DNA of 64,000 bases from Lineus longissimus (Eukaryota; Nemertea; Pilidiophora; Heteronemertea; Lineidae), in NCBI RefSeq assembly GCF_910592395.1, contig NC_088317.1, positions 3,038,001-3,102,000 on the forward strand, given 5' to 3'. Positions 1 through 12,014 of this stretch are shown here, piece after piece; the first letter of the stretch is position 1, and each line of letters opens with the position of its first letter. The notes beneath the pieces were generated by a model. The model saw nothing but the letters and a program-made list of their open reading frames with translations. It ran no database searches and was not told where the DNA came from. The translations under genes and the position numbers were made by a program.

Positions 1-147
1 AACAAGGGACAGAATATTTCCCATCAACCCGACTAAAATAACGACAGCCACAAATCCTCCTTGTATGTAACCAAAAATATCGTAGATGGATGAAGTCTCT
101 TCTCCGGGAGGACTTAAAGATGTCTGATTCAACATGCTTAATGTCAT
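1..147 (-). CDS. Class A (rhodopsin-like) GPCR, N-terminal fragment
   Basis: The minus strand opens with an ATG at 147 (second in-frame ATG at 135) and stays open to the window edge (49 codons). The short N-terminus carries an N-glycosylation sequon (N-Q-T). It is followed by about 24 hydrophobic residues containing L-x-G-L-M-G-N-I-L-S-L-V, the TM1 signature with the conserved Gly-Asn pair (N1.50) of rhodopsin-family receptors. An in-frame TGA lies upstream of the first ATG, supporting this start. The Tyr-x-x-Ile-Q-G lead-in before TM1 is reminiscent of the FMRFamide/peptide receptor-like expansions of lophotrochozoans; that is family knowledge plus inference. TM2-TM7 lie outside the window, so the ligand cannot be assigned. 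Confidence 0.72.
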   Translation of the reverse strand, partial: MTLSMLNQTSLSPPGEETSSIYDIFGYIQGGFVAVVILVGLMGNILSLV

Positions 148-1141
148 TTCTTGTGAGGTGCCAACGTTATGTGGTCCAGCTCAAAGATGGGAGCTCAACA
201 GGGGTGGGACCATTGAGCTCCGACCTTTCATCTTCGAGATGATTTGCAAGAATAAGAGAACTAAGAGCCATACAAATAAAAGATATCTGTCGCAGCGTTC
301 TGAAGTAATTATCACAAGCGGCAAATATCTTTTATCTGTTGAGGTCGTCACAGTTGCCTCTAAACTGTAGAATCGGTTATCGTAAACTCATAAGTTACTG
401 GTTTTTACCTGTAGACTAGATCCTTTCATCGTTCATTTGTAAGAGGCACAAAATTCTTCTTGGGTAGTTTTCGAACTTTTGGAGTCTGTCGAGTTTCTAG
501 TTCTTTTCGGTTTACAGCCATCTGATGTAATTTGCGAGCCTTCGTTCGTGAGATTTGAAATAATCTAGCTATTATAAAGCTCGGGTCCTTATTTCTGTGT
601 CCATAACAATTCAATAATTCAAATAACACACAGATTGTCTAAAGTTCTTGAATAATTTGGTTTGACATGGGCTGTGTGGCTTCTGGGTTTGTGGTGTAAG
701 CACAATGGCTGTACATTTCTTTTATTGGCTAATTAAAGCTACAGGTAATTATGGAACAAGTTATATTGAGCTTCTCTTCTCATGAAGCAGATCATCTAAC
801 GTTCTAAACTTAGAAAGTTCATTTTTAGCCAAATATTGATATTGAACAGAGTTATTTTAATAACTCATTGTTCTTCGAAGAACAGTGGGTTATGAAAATA
901 ACTCTGTCATGGACTTTGGGCAAAAACACTGTCACATTTTTTACCCTGACTCTTGGCTTCAAACTTTGTACTCATGAACTCCTGGTTTAGATGACTTCTC
1001 GACACAGAATTTTGGTATGACTTGAATCTTGACTTGGCCACCAGGTGGCCAGAAATGAAAACAAAGAAAGTGCCAACATAAAAAACTAAAAACTAAAAAA
1101 ATTGGTGTCCTATAAACTATGTCTTAATTCTATCGTCTCAG

Positions 1142-3219
1142 CTCGATTCCAAGCAATCAAAATTGAAAGATGCCCAGGAACTGATGTCCAGTAAGAAGAA
1201 GAAAAAGAAACAGAAGGGTCAGATGTCTACTGTTGGTGCTGTGTCCAAGATACCTCAGAAGGGCAACCCAGAGCTCTGTTCAAAGGCACTTCAAGGTAAA
1301 TGGGCAGTTTGTGACTTTGTAACTTATGGGCTGTCATGTGATAGAGAGAATCACTTTGTTCTCAAGTGAAAGTTTCTCAGAGTCTGGGCCAGAGTCAAGT
1401 AGGTTTAGAAAAATGTCATTCTTGCTGGTGCATCCTGTATATCTATCATTGGCTGATATGAATAAAGTCTAGCAAATGCCTTTACTTCAATTTTGTACAG
1501 AAAGGCTTGGTGTAAATGTACATGGAGTTTTAGCTAAAAGCATTTGCTAGTCTTTATTCATATCACCCATTGTCTTTGCAGCTTTGAGGCAAATATTATT
1601 GTCAGCTGGCCACTGCCTTAAGACCCATACTCTTCAAAACGTGGAGGAATTCATCATGCCACTCTCATTGAAGATACAAAATGGAGATGGCTTGCCACCC
1701 TACTTGAGTGCATCATGCCGGATGGATCTGTATCGTGTCCTACAAGCCATGGTTCTGGTTTCACACTCGTCGTGGCAGCCGTCTGTCCACTGTATCATCA
1801 GGTTGTTCAGTACTGGCCAGAGAGATGCAAATATTGAGGTATGTTGAAGTTTTAGAAGGATTTTGAGGTGCTGGCGAAAGTTGACTGTAGCTTTGACTTC
1901 CGTAGATTGGTCGTAGAAAAGCTACATCAGATTTAAAAGGAAAATCTAGCTGGCTTTTTTAGATCCGTTTACTTAATTTTGCCTACAATTGTGCCGAGCA
2001 TCTGCATGACCACGAGCCACTAGCATCTCATGATATGGTGCTAAGCCGTGTATTTGAGTAGTTCTGATATTTCATCATCTGTAGGTTCTTTTGCTGAGTT
2101 GGAATCAAAATAACCTCTGAATAGGACGGTGCTATAGTTCTTCTGAAAAGAGCAAGATGAGGTAGAGATCAAAATTTCACCGACTCTCACAATTTTCTTC
2201 CAGATTTCAACCTTTGCCATGGAATCGTTAGCGCTATGTACGGCCCTCATTCACCCAATAGTGCCAACGTTGTACAGACCGCCACCTGTAGTCAAGAAAG
2301 ATAATGACAACGTTGCTATTACTGTGTCCTCAATGGATTCAACGGTCTATTCGCAATTGAATACAAGTTTATTCAGGACGAATGGGGCAACTATGGGATT
2401 ACAATCGGGAGGTGGGGATACTAAGACATTTGCGATGTCTGCTGGAGACTTTGATGACAGTCGAACGGGTTTGAGTCCTGGTGTACAGCAGGTTGGGACT
2501 AAATCCACCCAAGGTGGACAGGGGGATGCTGAGGCTGGGGTTGTAACTTTCACTGTGGTGGACAATGATAGTGCTGATAATGAGGAGGAAGATGCCACGG
2601 TTGATGAAATGTCTGGTGTTCAAGTAGTCCAGGTTACTGAGAAGCTAGTGGGTGTGGAAAATACATCTCGTAACAAAACTTGTGAGGTCGAAATGGAAGG
2701 ACAAGTGGCAGTGGAACAGACCATTTCAAAGGTAAGTTGAGAATTGAAAAAACTGGTTTGGGTATTGAGATGATCAGAATATTTTGCAGCATGATATATG
2801 AAGATTATCATAAGCACCCTCGCAGAATGAATTCTAACCAATTAAACTTTATTTTCAGAAAAGGAAGTTTGAATCTGACGCAGCGGAGAGCCAACCATCT
2901 GAAAAAGTCAGTTGCCCATCACCAAAGCCATGTTCTAGCAGAACTGAGGAAGGTGGCAGCCCTGCAGGAATAGTAAGCATGATCAAAGTGCATTGCACAA
3001 TAACTTTGATAACCTCTATTTAAAGTGGTCTTATACCAGCATTGTGGTTGTGACTTTGTCCTAAAAGTGATCACTTAGACTCGAATAGAAATTATAATAG
3101 AGCCTATCCATCAAGGACATGGGGAAAAGACCACAAGGAATATTTCATGGTTCTTGTTTATTTTCCAGGTGGACTCTATGCTGATGTCCTTCGTGGATGC
3201 TGGGCCAGATTCTGAGTGA
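1142..3219 (+). CDS. PELP1: PELP1-like Rix1-complex scaffold protein, last five exons
   Basis: Exons 1142-1295, 1582-1838, 2204-2731, 2859-2972 and 3169-3219 are bounded by AG/GT sites with matching phases (0, 1, 0, 0, 0) and end in TGA. The first carries a Lys-rich basic tract. The second and third align with the last helical repeats of PELP1: L-P-P-Y, then G-Q-R-D-A-N-I-E across the junction into A-L-I-H-P, matching the vertebrate G-Q-R-E-D-S-L-E ... A-L-T-H-P. Exon three continues into a low-complexity acidic stretch (D-N-E-E-E-D), and the last exon ends S-M-L-M-S-F-V-D-A-G-P-D, like the PELP1 C-terminal M-L-A-D-F-V-D. In vertebrates PELP1 with TEX10 and WDR18 acts in nucleolar 60S rRNA maturation and as a nuclear receptor cofactor. 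The N-terminal RIX1 exons are not in the window; if the gene extends left, the GPCR at 1-147 lies in its intron on the other strand. Confidence 0.8.
1451..1568. mobile_element. MITE family 1 (GGTGATATGAATAAAG hairpin), copy 1
   Basis: About 118 bp whose ends are near-perfect inverted repeats of roughly 35 bp (left TGATATGAATAAAGTCTAGC, right its complement). It lies in the intron just before the PELP1-like exon at 1582. Related copies sit at 3597, 10374 and 27567. No transposase is present, so it is non-autonomous. Confidence 0.85.
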
Positions 3220-3310
3220 GCAGCTTCAAAAAGCTAATAAGACAAATCAAGATCAATTCAGGCGGAAATCGGACTCCAGTCATTTCTCTGTTACAAGGTC
3301 TTATTACTGT

Positions 3311-3316
3311 AATAAA
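3311..3316 (+). terminator. Candidate polyadenylation signal of the PELP1-like gene
   Basis: AATAAA lies 92 bp after the TGA at 3219, a usual spacing for a short 3'UTR. No other AATAAA occurs between. Confidence 0.45.
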
Positions 3317-3369
3317 TTCCTTTTATCAGTATGAAATCATGTTTATACCTTCTGATTGACAATGGAGAC

Positions 3370-3990
3370 CATACTGGTTGTGACTAACGAACAATCCTCC
3401 TCAACTTGGTGGTGTGGTATCTGATGGCTCATTTGATTGTGATGGTTGAATCACATCTGATTGCGAGTCAGATTCTGGTTATTCAGACGACCAGGTTGAG
3501 CTGTCTGGTTGTGACAATCTGATGGACCCATCTGATTGTGACAGTCAGATCATCCCATCTGCTTGAGACTGATTGTGACATTCTCGTAGACCCAATGGGT
3601 GATATGAATAAAGACTAGCAAATGCTTTTACTTCAATTTTGTACAGAAAGGCCTCGTGTAAATGTTCATGGAGTTTTAGATAAAAGCATTTGCTAGTCTT
3701 TATTCATATCACCCATTGGCTTGTAACAGTCTGATACACCCAACTGGTTGTGATAGTCTTTATTTACTTGTCTGATTGTGACAGTAGACCCATGAGATTG
3801 TGACAATCTGATATACCCAACTCGCTGTGACGGTCCGAAAGACCCAGAAAAGTCTAGTCTGCTGGTTGTGACATTCCTAACTTGACTCTAGTTGTGCCAG
3901 CCCAATCGGTTGTGATCGCTTGATAGACTAGTTTTGAAAGGCTAGTTTGTTTCCCTGTGATAGCCCAATAAATCAAGTTATTAGATTGTG
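3370..3990. repeat. Degenerate minisatellite (TCTGATTGTGACA-type unit)
   Basis: Many diverged copies of a roughly 25-35 bp unit containing (T)CTG(A/G)TTGTGACA(G/A)TC and GACCCA. The array is interrupted by a MITE family 1 copy at 3597-3714. It lies between the PELP1-like 3' end and the convergent zinc-finger gene. Confidence 0.65.
3597..3714. mobile_element. MITE family 1, copy 2
   Basis: GGGTGATATGAATAAAGACT at the left end and its complement at the right end. The interior matches copy 1 in the same orientation. The flanks read CCAAT and ATTGG, extending the palindrome. It is inserted inside the 3.4-4.0 kb minisatellite. Confidence 0.88.
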
Positions 3991-4411
3991 ATACTCTAAC
4001 TAGCAGACGCTTTCTGCTGGTGTCGTCCGCATCCCTGATTGAACAAATAAAACAGGAACAAAGATATTTGTACAAATACAACTTGGATGATTGGTAATAC
4101 ATGAAATTGTTCTATCCTGAATAATCATGAATTCTATTTACTTAGAAGAAGAGTTTACATCACCCTGTCCATTTATTTGATGAATAGACTAGTCTTGTGT
4201 ATGCTTTTGACTGAAAGGGGACTGATAACGGTTCAGAAGAATAGCAACTAACATTCACTATTTATACAACATGTGTCTCACTAAAAGATATCTTTCAAGA
4301 CGGTTTGTAACAGCAATGACCATCTCTGTCTCAATAAAAACTGTTTCTTGCCCTGGGACTTTCATTCCAGTTGGACTCGCATTTCTGTCACACTGGTTGA
4401 TAACGTCTGTC

Positions 4412-5407
4412 TCAACATATGATGTCCCGTTTCTTTAGTGGGAGTCTGGCATTCGCTATGGTGGTGATATCTTTCCCTTCGGCGCCCAGAACCATGGGCG
4501 GGGTCTCGGTTCTGAAGTGTCTTCCTACAGGGAAAGGAAGTGTCCTCCTTTGCCTGAGAAAATTTGGCACAAAATATGGGGTGCGGTGAATCCGACAAGC
4601 GTCCAACGAAAAGGCACAGAGAGGACAGTCATACCAGGACGTCGCGATGTTCCCTGCGCAATGAGGCCTCCGAGACTCGTGTACTGGATCAAACATCGCT
4701 ACCAGAGACTGCTGGGAAGGACGTATTGGTGGAGGTACCAAAATGGACGGGTAATGCCAAGGGTTTGATTTCAAGCCGAAATATTTGTCCGAGAAGTTTG
4801 AAAAGGGAATAACAGGTTTTGTCCTCTGGGAAAAACCTTCGGGCAATCGCGGGATAGGTCGCACAACCTGCATCCTGTTATCGGAGACATGTTGCGTCAA
4901 AGACGAATCGTTGTCACTTTTTGGAATGGCGAAAGTTGTTTCCCTATTCGTTTTAGCTTCAATAAGAAGATTGTTTTCCCTATGATCAGTTTCAGATGAA
5001 TCTCGATCGTGAACTTTTTTGTGTCTTTCTAAATTGCTTTTGTGGCTTGTGGCATAGTCGCACATGTCACAAACGTGCTCCCTGACGCCGCTGTGCACGC
5101 TATGATGTCGCCGGAGCAGTGCCTTTCGACAGAAGACACGGCCGCACTCTTGGCAAGTGTAGCCATCCCGGTGGCAGGCCCGAGTGTGCTGCCGCAGCGC
5201 TGCCTTGTTTTGAAAATCTGTCCCGCAGCACCGGAGTGGTATCGCAGTCTGGCTGTGCATCGCCTGTATGTGTCGCTGGAGGTTGTTCCGACGGTTGGTG
5301 GAATACCGGCAGTGGTGGCATCGGTGTCGTTTTTTTGGCGGGGTAATCATGGCGATCGTCGTCTGCTTATCAGGGGAAATTACCCAAGGCTCCTCTTGAT
5401 TGAACAT
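4412..5407 (-). CDS. C2H2 zinc-finger protein, single exon, 331 aa
   Basis: An uninterrupted 331-residue frame. From about residue 28 it has four consecutive C2H2-type fingers: C-H-H-C-R-Y-S-T with H-x4-H; an atypical second finger with adjacent cysteines (R-C-C-G) and H-x4-H; C-Q-E-C-G-R-V-F with H-x3-H; and C-D-M-C-D-Y-A-T with H-x3-H. The rest (residues 140-331) is low in motifs, apart from C-P-L-C-A-F-S-L-D near residue 270, which could be a decayed finger. Protein-level function would be DNA binding in the nucleus. There is no KRAB, BTB or SET domain, and the target and orthology cannot be set. It converges with the PELP1-like gene. TTTATT on the plus strand at 4154-4159 (AATAAA on the coding strand) is a possible poly(A) signal. 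Confidence 0.85.
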   Translation of the reverse strand: MFNQEEPWVISPDKQTTIAMITPPKKRHRCHHCRYSTNRRNNLQRHIQAMHSQTAIPLRCCGTDFQNKAALRQHTRACHRDGYTCQECGRVFCRKALLRRHHSVHSGVREHVCDMCDYATSHKSNLERHKKVHDRDSSETDHRENNLLIEAKTNRETTFAIPKSDNDSSLTQHVSDNRMQVVRPIPRLPEGFSQRTKPVIPFSNFSDKYFGLKSNPWHYPSILVPPPIRPSQQSLVAMFDPVHESRRPHCAGNIATSWYDCPLCAFSLDACRIHRTPYFVPNFLRQRRTLPFPVGRHFRTETPPMVLGAEGKDITTIANARLPLKKRDIIC

Positions 5408-8400
5408 GGTACCGCTGAATAAAGATAAGGTTCAGGCTAAAACAATGAACGAGTCTCATCATGACAGTGTAAACAACATGTATAAAAACCCGTGCTCAAA
5501 AAGACGCATTACGAACATCATGAATTCGGTGTCTTTATCTCATCATCTGATTGTGACACGGACATAGCTAGAACACAGGTCTCCTGGTGTCCGTGTCTTT
5601 CCCCAATCTACAAACAAAAACCAATAATCTCGTCTGCTCTTTGGCTACGCTTATGTGATAAGGATTGTGATATAACAATAAAAAGAAATAAACTTACTGT
5701 CACGAATGTCATCCAGCCCCCGCCGCCGTATTGATATCCGGATGTTACAGCTGTTTTGAAGGGATACTGTCACAATATTGTTCTTTTGGGCAGTTGTCGA
5801 CCGGTCTCTTCCTGTCACCCGAAGAGGTGATCACAATGACGAAATGGATTGCCCCGGTAGTCTATCCCCGGGGCCTGCGAGTGTCCCTTGATTTCAGATT
5901 GTCTTTCTTAATGTCCGTAATGTCCAGGTTCGTGAGTGTCTTCTCATGTGCTGTCCCTCTCGGCTTCTCCCTCAAACTGGCTTCGTGGGACCACAAAAGT
6001 GCCTTTTTACGGCCCGGCTCGCCAGCGTATGGCACCCGCAACCTAAAAATCATGAGAAACTTATCATGTATTTCTCCCATTGCGAAAATCACCTAACCGT
6101 GACATTCTAATGACTAAATTACAACGATTATCTCCGAACTTTGATATACCTTTTGTGAGATACGTGTAAAAGGGACAGTTTTGGGTCACGTGATATGTCG
6201 TCTGGTCATGACGGGGCCGCTGGTTGTGTTTTTCCTTCTTTATGTCACAACTCACGAAACTATAATTTGATTTTAATTTTTGGCTGTCACTCTTGGTTCT
6301 GCTGTACATAATTATGATATGTGCTGTGAACTGTGCGAAATATCGCTAGAGTTCTTTCTGTCCAAGTCTTTTATTTAGCGGGTTGTCAGTGTGTCTTTTT
6401 GAATGGTTATCGCATGTATCAGGATTTATTGGCTTTTCTCGTGACTGTGTTGTAACTCGATTTAAATAGCTGAAGTAAGCACGAAACCGCCGCCACCTAA
6501 TTGCGGAAGTTTTGTCAACAGATGTGAACAGAGAAGCGAAGAGGGAAGGTCTTCGTTGGTAACAGAAATGTTGTGAAATAATCAAATTGATCAGGAACCG
6601 GGTCCAGATGTTGCCTAAAACTGGCCTTTGTTTTGACGGCTGAAACAGAAAATACTGAGGCACAATGAGCAGAACCCGCCCTGGAAAGACTCGAAGACAT
6701 ATTTCGTATCCGCTTTCTATCTGAACAGGACCCAAGGACTGATTTAAGGCCTGATATTTAGAGATATAGAATATAACTTTCGAAATTTGCCTCTTAGCTT
6801 GCGGACTACATTGGTGAGTGCTTTCCGGGAGTGCAACTACCCCTTTTCGCTCTCAGCCGAGGCATATTTTACCCGCCACCTTGCCGTTAACTTGGTTGTG
6901 CGACATGTTCAAAGACATAGGAACAACCTTCTTTTGCAAGACAGAATGTCATCGACATATGGTAAACACAAAATAATTGTTATTCGAAGTTCATCACAAC
7001 CTTTGCTTTGGTTCGTGTCTCATGCAAAAAATATCCCATGAGCTCAGAGCCGTATAATGAGGACTGGACAAGAGCTACGCAACATGGTTAGAATTTGTCA
7101 TGGGTTCGTGGAATTGATTGAACTCGCCACCACGAGCTTGCACGCAACACACTGCGCCGCACGCAATTTGACAAAGAGAGAACAGGGTTGGTGTGGGACT
7201 GGGTGTGGAGTTGCTCTAGCCCTCTTGTCAACCAACCGTATAGGCCCTACGTGAGAACGCCAGGCTTTAGCTCGTCCCTCATAGCGAAGGAAATGTCAAG
7301 AGTTGAAGACAAAATATCAATTTGATAAAACGTCTATGGACTTGCGCTAAAAGTTCTTTGCGATTTTTCGCTCTTTTCCGTTTCGGGTGCATCGTGTCAC
7401 TTCCAATATTTCCAAGTTTAAGCAAATACTTCAACTTAAAGCTTTCTCAACATAAAATCCAGCGTCATTTTCATTACACTTTGAAACGACAAGACGAAAA
7501 AGATAATTGAAGGACACGACGGTACTGACTGAAAACGGGCCCGGGTTTTCTTTAGACCAATGCAGTTTCAATATCTAACTGTTTAAAACTTGCTCCACGA
7601 CTACGCCCTAAAGTAGATATTATCAAAACGAGATGGAATCTGGGTGTTATAACAATTATCAGTCCAACTAGGGCTCAATAGTGCAACATTTAGGGAGTAA
7701 CAATCGCGCATTCGGGTTTCAGGACGAGTTCATGACATTCAATGCAAGAGACTGAAATGATTGAGTTGTGAGGAGCTATTGAGACCGACCCCCAAGTAGA
7801 GTTAGTGTCCCTGAAACCGGTAATTTTAGACGAAAAGTAGGGCAATTTGGCCACAATCCCACAGCAAGGACGCCTCCTCTCTGCTGGAGACGTGAGCTAA
7901 TGACCATATCATTTCGCGTCACATTCGATCCTCGGTTCATGTTGTGAGAAATTTGATAAATTTTGATAAATTCGCCTAGGATATTTTTAATGATAAAAGA
8001 TTTGTGCGGCCAATTAGGTTGAAACTCGTAGAAATGTCTCCAATGTTCCTTCGAGATTCTATGTTGGTGCATTATTAAACTGGCGGAGAATAATTGTGCG
8101 AGTTTGTGGTAGTTTTGGGGGTGTTTGTCCCTAGGTCGGGCCCAGCCCACACACTGCGTGAGTGAGGAACATCGTGAGGGAGACCATGCCAATTACTGTA
8201 AAAGAAATCATGTGATAAACTCAGTACCGGTGTTACAATTCTAAATGTCATAGGATATAGAGTGTCCCATAGAGTTTTTCATAGGTCGATGATTAATATT
8301 TTCCCGCTGACTTTCGTATCTATACTATCTTAAGTATTTCCCATAAACATTTCTGAGAATATCAGGCAAGCTATTGCAGGTTCACCAAAATCCAATGATT

Positions 8401-8730
8401 GATTTGGATGATAAACCTTTAGCATAACTAGATATCCCGAAATGATTTCGGAGGATTGGACGATTGGACGAGGAAGAATCACTGAGTTGGAGCGAAAGTC
8501 TCATCTCCCACGCAATGCTGTCATAATCGATCTAACATTTGATACAAATGATGATCAAAAGATAATCATATAATGAGAGGGATTGAAAGTCAACGATCTC
8601 AAGGGATGTCTGGAATATATCAAAGTCAAAGCATTGGGAAAGGAAATTCCAAACATGATACGAAGAAGGAAGTTTTAGCATTGTTGAAAGTAAACACTTA
8701 AAAATGATTGCAATAACATGAAACGTATGA

Positions 8731-9075
8731 GGACAAAGTCACAACCAGAAACCAGGATAATCAATGTCTCAGAGTTCCTCCTTTTCCGACGATGCGACGG
8801 AAAGGAATGAAGGAAGTGGAGGAAGATAGTTGGAATTACAATCAATGGGGAGTATTGTCTTCTTCTTCTTCTCTTTCTTCTGAAGAATCCCTGACCAATA
8901 CTTCACTGAGTGGTTTCGGTCTGAGTTGGCCAAAGAACCCTTTGGCAGTTGTTTTTTTTTGGGGGGGGGGGTGGGTGTCAGGGATTCTGCAATTGCCCAG
9001 TCATGAAGATGTTACCTTTCATCGCTAATCGAACTCATGAGGACAAAGTCACAACCTGAAGCTGGGACAATATCA
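8731..9075. repeat. Direct repeats flanking a purine-rich segment
   Basis: A 40-45 bp unit with GAGGACAAAGTCACAACC followed by a diverged ATCAATGTCT occurs at about 8731-8775 and again at about 9037-9080. Between them lie GGAAGTGGAGGAAG and CTTCTTCTTCTTCTC tracts and a T9G12-like homopolymer junction. Confidence 0.5.
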
Positions 9076-10109
9076 ATGTCTTCAGTACGAGAGTGTCACA
9101 TGAAAGATTCCCATAGCAAATTAACCTATTAGCGAAACTATTTCAAGCCTACTTACAAGACGCAAATTGACCTCAAAATATTTTGTTGACTATGCAGACA
9201 ATCAGACTTTTTCTTTGGATTTGACAATGCGCTCTCCCGACAAAAGTAACCAAGACACATTGAAAAATTTAATTCTTGTAATATATCATTCCGCACAATG
9301 CCCATTATTGGCATTATGCCTCTTCAGATATTATCAAGAAATGTTTATATTTTTGGACAAAACTTAGGGGATTCCAAAACCCACCGCTCGGATTCGTACA
9401 ACATCAAAGTAGCCTGCCATTGTAATTTTAAAATGTTTATGCTTTTTTAAATGTAAGTCAAATATCTTGAATTGTCGGTATATCCTGATCCCTTTGATGC
9501 TTTCTTCATAAAGGAAGTCAGAAGTAGGTCTTTCTATCCTTTTGGAATTGTTTCTTCGGTATATCAAAGGAAGTGAAGACATGATTAGGAGCTGATAGGC
9601 CTACGCAAGAGAAACACAACGAAACCTGGAAGATATCAAACTTTAACTCTTCCCCCCGAACCGAAGCCAAACAAAATGCGGTCGAGGGATGGGAGGTTAG
9701 GAATGGTAGGGCCGAAGACACCCGGGGGAGGAAGGGGGCGATTGAGGGATGAGACTGCTTTGCCAGTGACGAATACAATTACGTTTTGGAGTTGTCAATT
9801 CCCTCCCTACTCACCATGGAGACGTCCAACTCATCCCCTCAATTACGCCAGGACAAAGCAAGTCACCAGGCAGTTGTGGAAACCACAGCCAATCAATTTC
9901 GATGTCGTTAAAGTTGCGTGATGTTACTGCGCAACGCCGACCCTCAGGCGAGATAGAGGCTGTTATCACAATCAGTTGTCACACAGGACAGTTCGTCAAA
10001 TTGAAGGCTACACAATTGTATTTGCCTCGTCTTTGCTGTCTGCTTGTTGGGACATGGACATGATTTGTCTGTCCCTTCAAGTCACATACACGACATAGTT
10101 AAAAGATTG

Positions 10110-10545
10110 CCAAAGTAGTGGGCCATGGGACATTGCCTCGATACTTCATAGCCAAGGGACAGTGTCTGAATTCACCGAGAAACTCTTGCCTGTTCCTTGA
10201 AGAACCAAGGACAAACGTTTGGATAGGCCTACGTTCACTTGGACAAGGTCTCAACATATACAGGACGAAGGGACAATTTCTCAATACATGTACGTCCAGG
10301 ACGAAGGGATAATGTCTCAAAGTGTCCTGGAAGAAGGGACAATGTTTCAAAGCGTCCAGGACAAAGGGACAATGGGTGATATGAATAAAGAGTAGTAAAT
10401 GCTTTTATCTAAAACTCCATGTACATTTACACTTGGCCTTTCTGTACAAAATTGAAGTAAAAGCATTTGCTAGCCTTTATTCATATCACCCAATGTCTCA
10501 AAGTGTCCAGGACGAAGGAACAATGTCTCAAAGCTTCCAAAATGT
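10110..10545. repeat. Degenerate minisatellite (GTCCAGGACGAAGGGACAAT unit)
   Basis: Roughly eight diverged ~30 bp units of the form GTCCAGGACGAAGGGACAAT plus GTCTCAAA. The cluster is split by a MITE family 1 insertion at 10374-10491. No coding potential. Confidence 0.7.
10374..10491. mobile_element. MITE family 1, copy 3 (interior inverted)
   Basis: The terminal repeats match the other copies, but the unique interior (CCTTTCTGTACAAAATTGAAG) is on the opposite strand relative to the copies at 1451 and 3597. The element was therefore inserted in the other orientation. Confidence 0.88.
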
Positions 10546-11796
10546 ATAAATTCGGAATTTTGCAAAATACGGTTCTATTTTATTTGCATCATATTTACAT
10601 AAATTAAGCAATTTTCCATCTACATTGGTTTATATTGTGTACAAGATATGATACGAATACATAATATTTCTTTAATCCTACAATAATATTAGGAATAGCC
10701 AATTGTACTAAGGCAGCAAGTTCTGTAATTGGAAGCCTTAATCTTTGACTGTTCATAAAAAAATATAGGAATATTTGTCTATAGAGAAAAAGGATTCTGG
10801 AAGTTTTTCGAACATGGAAGCATCTTCTGTCAACCAAGTCAGTATAAAGGTAAAAACTTCATGAAAAGTGCAGATCATAAGATTTCAGTGGATGGACTTA
10901 TAAATGGAGGAGGGGGGTGATCAATATTCCATTGATTACGACCTAAACTACAGAATCAGTAGACCTTTACAACTAACTTAGTGATAGTTTTAAGTTTTTA
11001 AAGTCCAACAAAGAGAGTATTCACCTTACCACACGCTATCGAAGACTGTTGTAGACACAACAGCAGATAGTTCATATCCATGCATCGAAATTAAAAAAAA
11101 AAAAACAGTAGTGATACACGGACCAAATTTACGAGAAACATATCACGCAGACAAAAGTTACTGTAAAACTGGTCAGGAGCTGTCCAACTTTCATAAGCAG
11201 AGCATCATTGAGCTGTCATTTCAAAAGCTGTAAAGCCACACCAATTTCACAGTAATACAGACAATCAAATGCTATTCATCAACATAATTATAAATGGCAC
11301 TTAGGAAATGATAATAGACGAAAATATGAGAACTAAATGTGTTCACATTCACACATACATAATACATTAGATACAGTAATCTCAACCAATACATATTCTT
11401 TTTCATTATAGTAAACTAAAAATAGATATACAATGTACAAGGGATCTTTATCAGTGTGGCTGATAGTGAACTATAACCATGTCTTGAATCTTTTGAGTCA
11501 GTCTCAAGTTTTGTAGCACATCAATCCAAACAAAAAACGTATTATACCATGACAAAATTCTGGAACTGGAATCATGCCACAAGAGAATTTTGCCTCTAAA
11601 AATCACACTGCCTTGTCATACATTAAAGTCTTTTAATACAAGTAGGTCAAATACTATCACAGACAATAAATATTGGAAGGACTGCCACTGTGCCAAGCCA
11701 TGACTGGTCAAAATATGCATGGAGAATCTTTAAACAGGACACCTCAGCAAGTTCAGAATTTGTTCAGATATATAGTGCCGACACCAGTCCCATGTG

Positions 11797-11945
11797 CAGT
11801 GGAACCTCCCTGAGAAGGCACCTCTCTATAAAGGACACTGGTTTTGGTCCCAAAGTGGTTGTTTCCATACAATTTGACCTCTCAAATCAGGACACCTCTC
11901 TATTAAGGACAGCACTTGTCAGTCAACTGGATGTCCTTCAAATGA
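11797..11945. mobile_element. MITE family 2 (CAGTGGAACCTC), 3'-truncated copy
   Basis: Starts CAGTGGAACCTCCC and shares the interior blocks CACCTCTCTAT, TTTGACCTCTC and GGACAGCACTTGTCAGT with the full copies at 18259 and 42916. The right terminal repeat is not recognisable. Confidence 0.75.
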
Positions 11946-12014
11946 GCTACGTCTTTCATTGCAGGATCCATATCTCATTCTAAGGTATGAGACCAGGTAT
12001 AATTATGTCCTACA

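Larger units (their letters stand above)
5408..12014. other. 6.6 kb without a recognisable gene
   Basis: No frame here has family motifs or a consistent exon chain. It holds a direct repeat pair near 8731 and 9037 (ATGAGGACAAAGTCACAACC), a T/G homopolymer run around 8950-8971, the 10.1-10.5 kb minisatellite with a MITE inside, and a truncated family 2 element at 11797. The right end probably includes the 3'UTR of the minus-strand gene ending at 12015. Confidence 0.6.

Noticed and set aside
426-629. Minus-strand 67-codon frame with a helix-turn-helix-like look
   Set aside because: Too short, no flanking splice sites in a consistent phase, no neighbour to join; the pattern is weak.
7776-8192. 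Minus-strand open frame of 138 codons in the 5.4-12 kb gap
   Set aside because: No recognisable motif, no splice context, and composition like random sequence; its start is not preceded by a promoter-like region I can support.
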